Shown here piece after piece: positions 63,131 through 64,000 of a stretch of DNA of 64,000 nt (position 1 is the stretch's first letter; each line of letters begins with the position of its first letter). The translations under genes and the position numbers were made by a program. The DNA is taken from positions 1 to 64,000 of the forward strand of contig OX442322.1 in NCBI GenBank assembly GCA_949358305.1. The letters are read 5' to 3'. Origin of the DNA: Strigamia acuminata. Its lineage: Eukaryota > Arthropoda > Chilopoda > Geophilomorpha > Linotaeniidae. Below the pieces are notes generated by a model. The model had not been told where the DNA came from and made no database searches. It worked only from the letters and a program-made list of their open reading frames with translations.

Positions 63131-64000
63131 TCACATTGACATGCGGAAGGGGTCATCCTGGTCATAATTGGGATTCCGAATTTGGCATCCTGGTTGAGTG
63201 ACCGAGGGAACATAATTCATTGGGGTGCAACTCTGCTGAAAGGGCTGGTACACAGGCCTTTGACCACCACCGCGTGCGCGTCTGCGTCCGGTACGCCCTC
63301 CTTGACCACGCTGTTGGGTCCCAGACGGTCCTGCATTTGCATCCCGCATCTGCATCGGTTGACCACGACCTGTCTGTTGCACCTGTTGCCTCATGGGACA
63401 ATCTCTTTTCAGGTGTCCCACTTCACCGCAATACCAACAGGCACCGTAAGGTAAACCACCTCGCGTGCGAACAGGGGTGGACTGAGCAGTGCTCACAAAA
63501 GGCCTTTGTGGCAACACCACACCCTTGGTATAAACATGGGCCATAGGGGGCTGAGAGCTGTAAGCCACCATGCTAGCGGGAACCATGGGTAAAACCATAT
63601 CCCTTCCGCTATCTGGTTCGAAACATGTAGTGGCTTGCATGTCCGCCACACCAGCTGCGGCGCCTTCGAATGCCATGGCCATCTCCATTGCCTCCCTTAA
63701 GGTTTTGGGCTTTTGCAGGAGAATGTACTGCGTTGCCGTGGCATTCCCTAGTCCCTCAATCAACTGGTCCATGACCGCAAAGTCCACCTGCTTAGAGTCT
63801 CCGTATTCTCCCTTCTCTGCAAGACCGCGGAGAACAGCAACATACGATGCCACCGACTCCTTTGGCTGGCGTACTCGCTTGCGTAACCGGTTCCGGATAA
63901 TAATTGGAGGTACCGCCGGACTAAAGTATGCCTTTATCTTTTCGACTATGTCCTCATAAGTCATATCCGAAATCTTGGTTGGGGCAGTCAACTTGTGTAG
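63131..64000 (-). CDS. gag: Gypsy-D Gag, N-terminus outside window
   Basis: Open from the right edge to TGA at 63131-63133, so the start is not seen. Capsid-type motifs (TYEDIVEKIKAYFSPAVPPI; RNRLRKRVRQPKESVASYVA), one CCHC knuckle (CWYCGEVGHLKRDC) and a Gly/Arg/Gln-rich tail (GQGGRTGRRRARGGGQR). The stop is in frame with protease, which would suit stop-codon readthrough or be a mutation. Confidence 0.85.
   Translation of the reverse strand, partial: LHKLTAPTKISDMTYEDIVEKIKAYFSPAVPPIIIRNRLRKRVRQPKESVASYVAVLRGLAEKGEYGDSKQVDFAVMDQLIEGLGNATATQYILLQKPKTLREAMEMAMAFEGAAAGVADMQATTCFEPDSGRDMVLPMVPASMVAYSSQPPMAHVYTKGVVLPQRPFVSTAQSTPVRTRGGLPYGACWYCGEVGHLKRDCPMRQQVQQTGRGQPMQMRDANAGPSGTQQRGQGGRTGRRRARGGGQRPVYQPFQQSCTPMNYVPSVTQPGCQIRNPNYDQDDPFRMSM

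Overview
The window is invertebrate nuclear DNA, probably from an arthropod. The evidence is AT-rich intergenic sequence, introns of about 50-70 nt with GT/AG borders, fragments of an importin-11-like gene, C2H2 zinc-finger exons, and a very high load of LTR retrotransposons. There are no prokaryotic operons, ribosome binding sites, CRISPR arrays or rRNA, and no recognisable tRNA genes. All exon borders and repeat ends were read by eye.

Layout. 1-9162: most of a large Gypsy-type element (Gypsy-A copy 1, minus strand) with gag, pol and a 5' LTR, inserted in an exon of a C2H2 zinc-finger gene. 9163-16900: host DNA with exon fragments, among them an importin-11-like locus that is partly duplicated in tandem and carries a stop codon. 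16895-18647: a 5'-truncated Gypsy element (Gypsy-B) with a 135-bp LTR. 19448-21200 and 36080-37664: two non-coding elements of one family (here HP) with TGTGACG termini, 4-bp target duplications, many short perfect hairpins and a CTCF-like motif near one end. 21800-35275: a complete Gypsy-A (copy 2, minus strand) with 999-bp LTRs differing at about three positions, an AAGC target duplication, gag, pol and a third 995-codon ORF of unknown function; it lies inside what looks like a coding exon. 37665-39073: AT-rich tandem repeats. 39074-42607: remains of another Gypsy (Gypsy-E) and of a Copia element (Copia-3).

42619-64000 is a four-level nest. A decayed Gypsy (Gypsy-D) is split by Copia-2 (44070-62732, TSD AATAC). 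Copia-2 is split by Copia-1 (48101-59967, opposite strand, TSD GTTGG). Copia-1 is split inside its reverse transcriptase by Gypsy-C (53255-57972, TSD CGGAT). LTR divergence falls in the order expected from the nesting: about four differences in 557 bp for Copia-2, and none seen for Copia-1 or Gypsy-C.

How the parts work. Each autonomous element encodes Gag (particle), protease, reverse transcriptase/RNase H and integrase. Three primer classes are visible: proline-tRNA-like for Gypsy-A, serine-tRNA-like for Gypsy-C and Gypsy-E, and initiator methionine tRNA for the Copia elements. Gypsy-A joins gag and pol by a predicted -1 frameshift at two tandem A-AAA-AAC sites. The most novel items are the Gypsy-A third ORF, the HP hairpin elements, and the recurrence of CTCF-like motifs in otherwise unrelated mobile elements.
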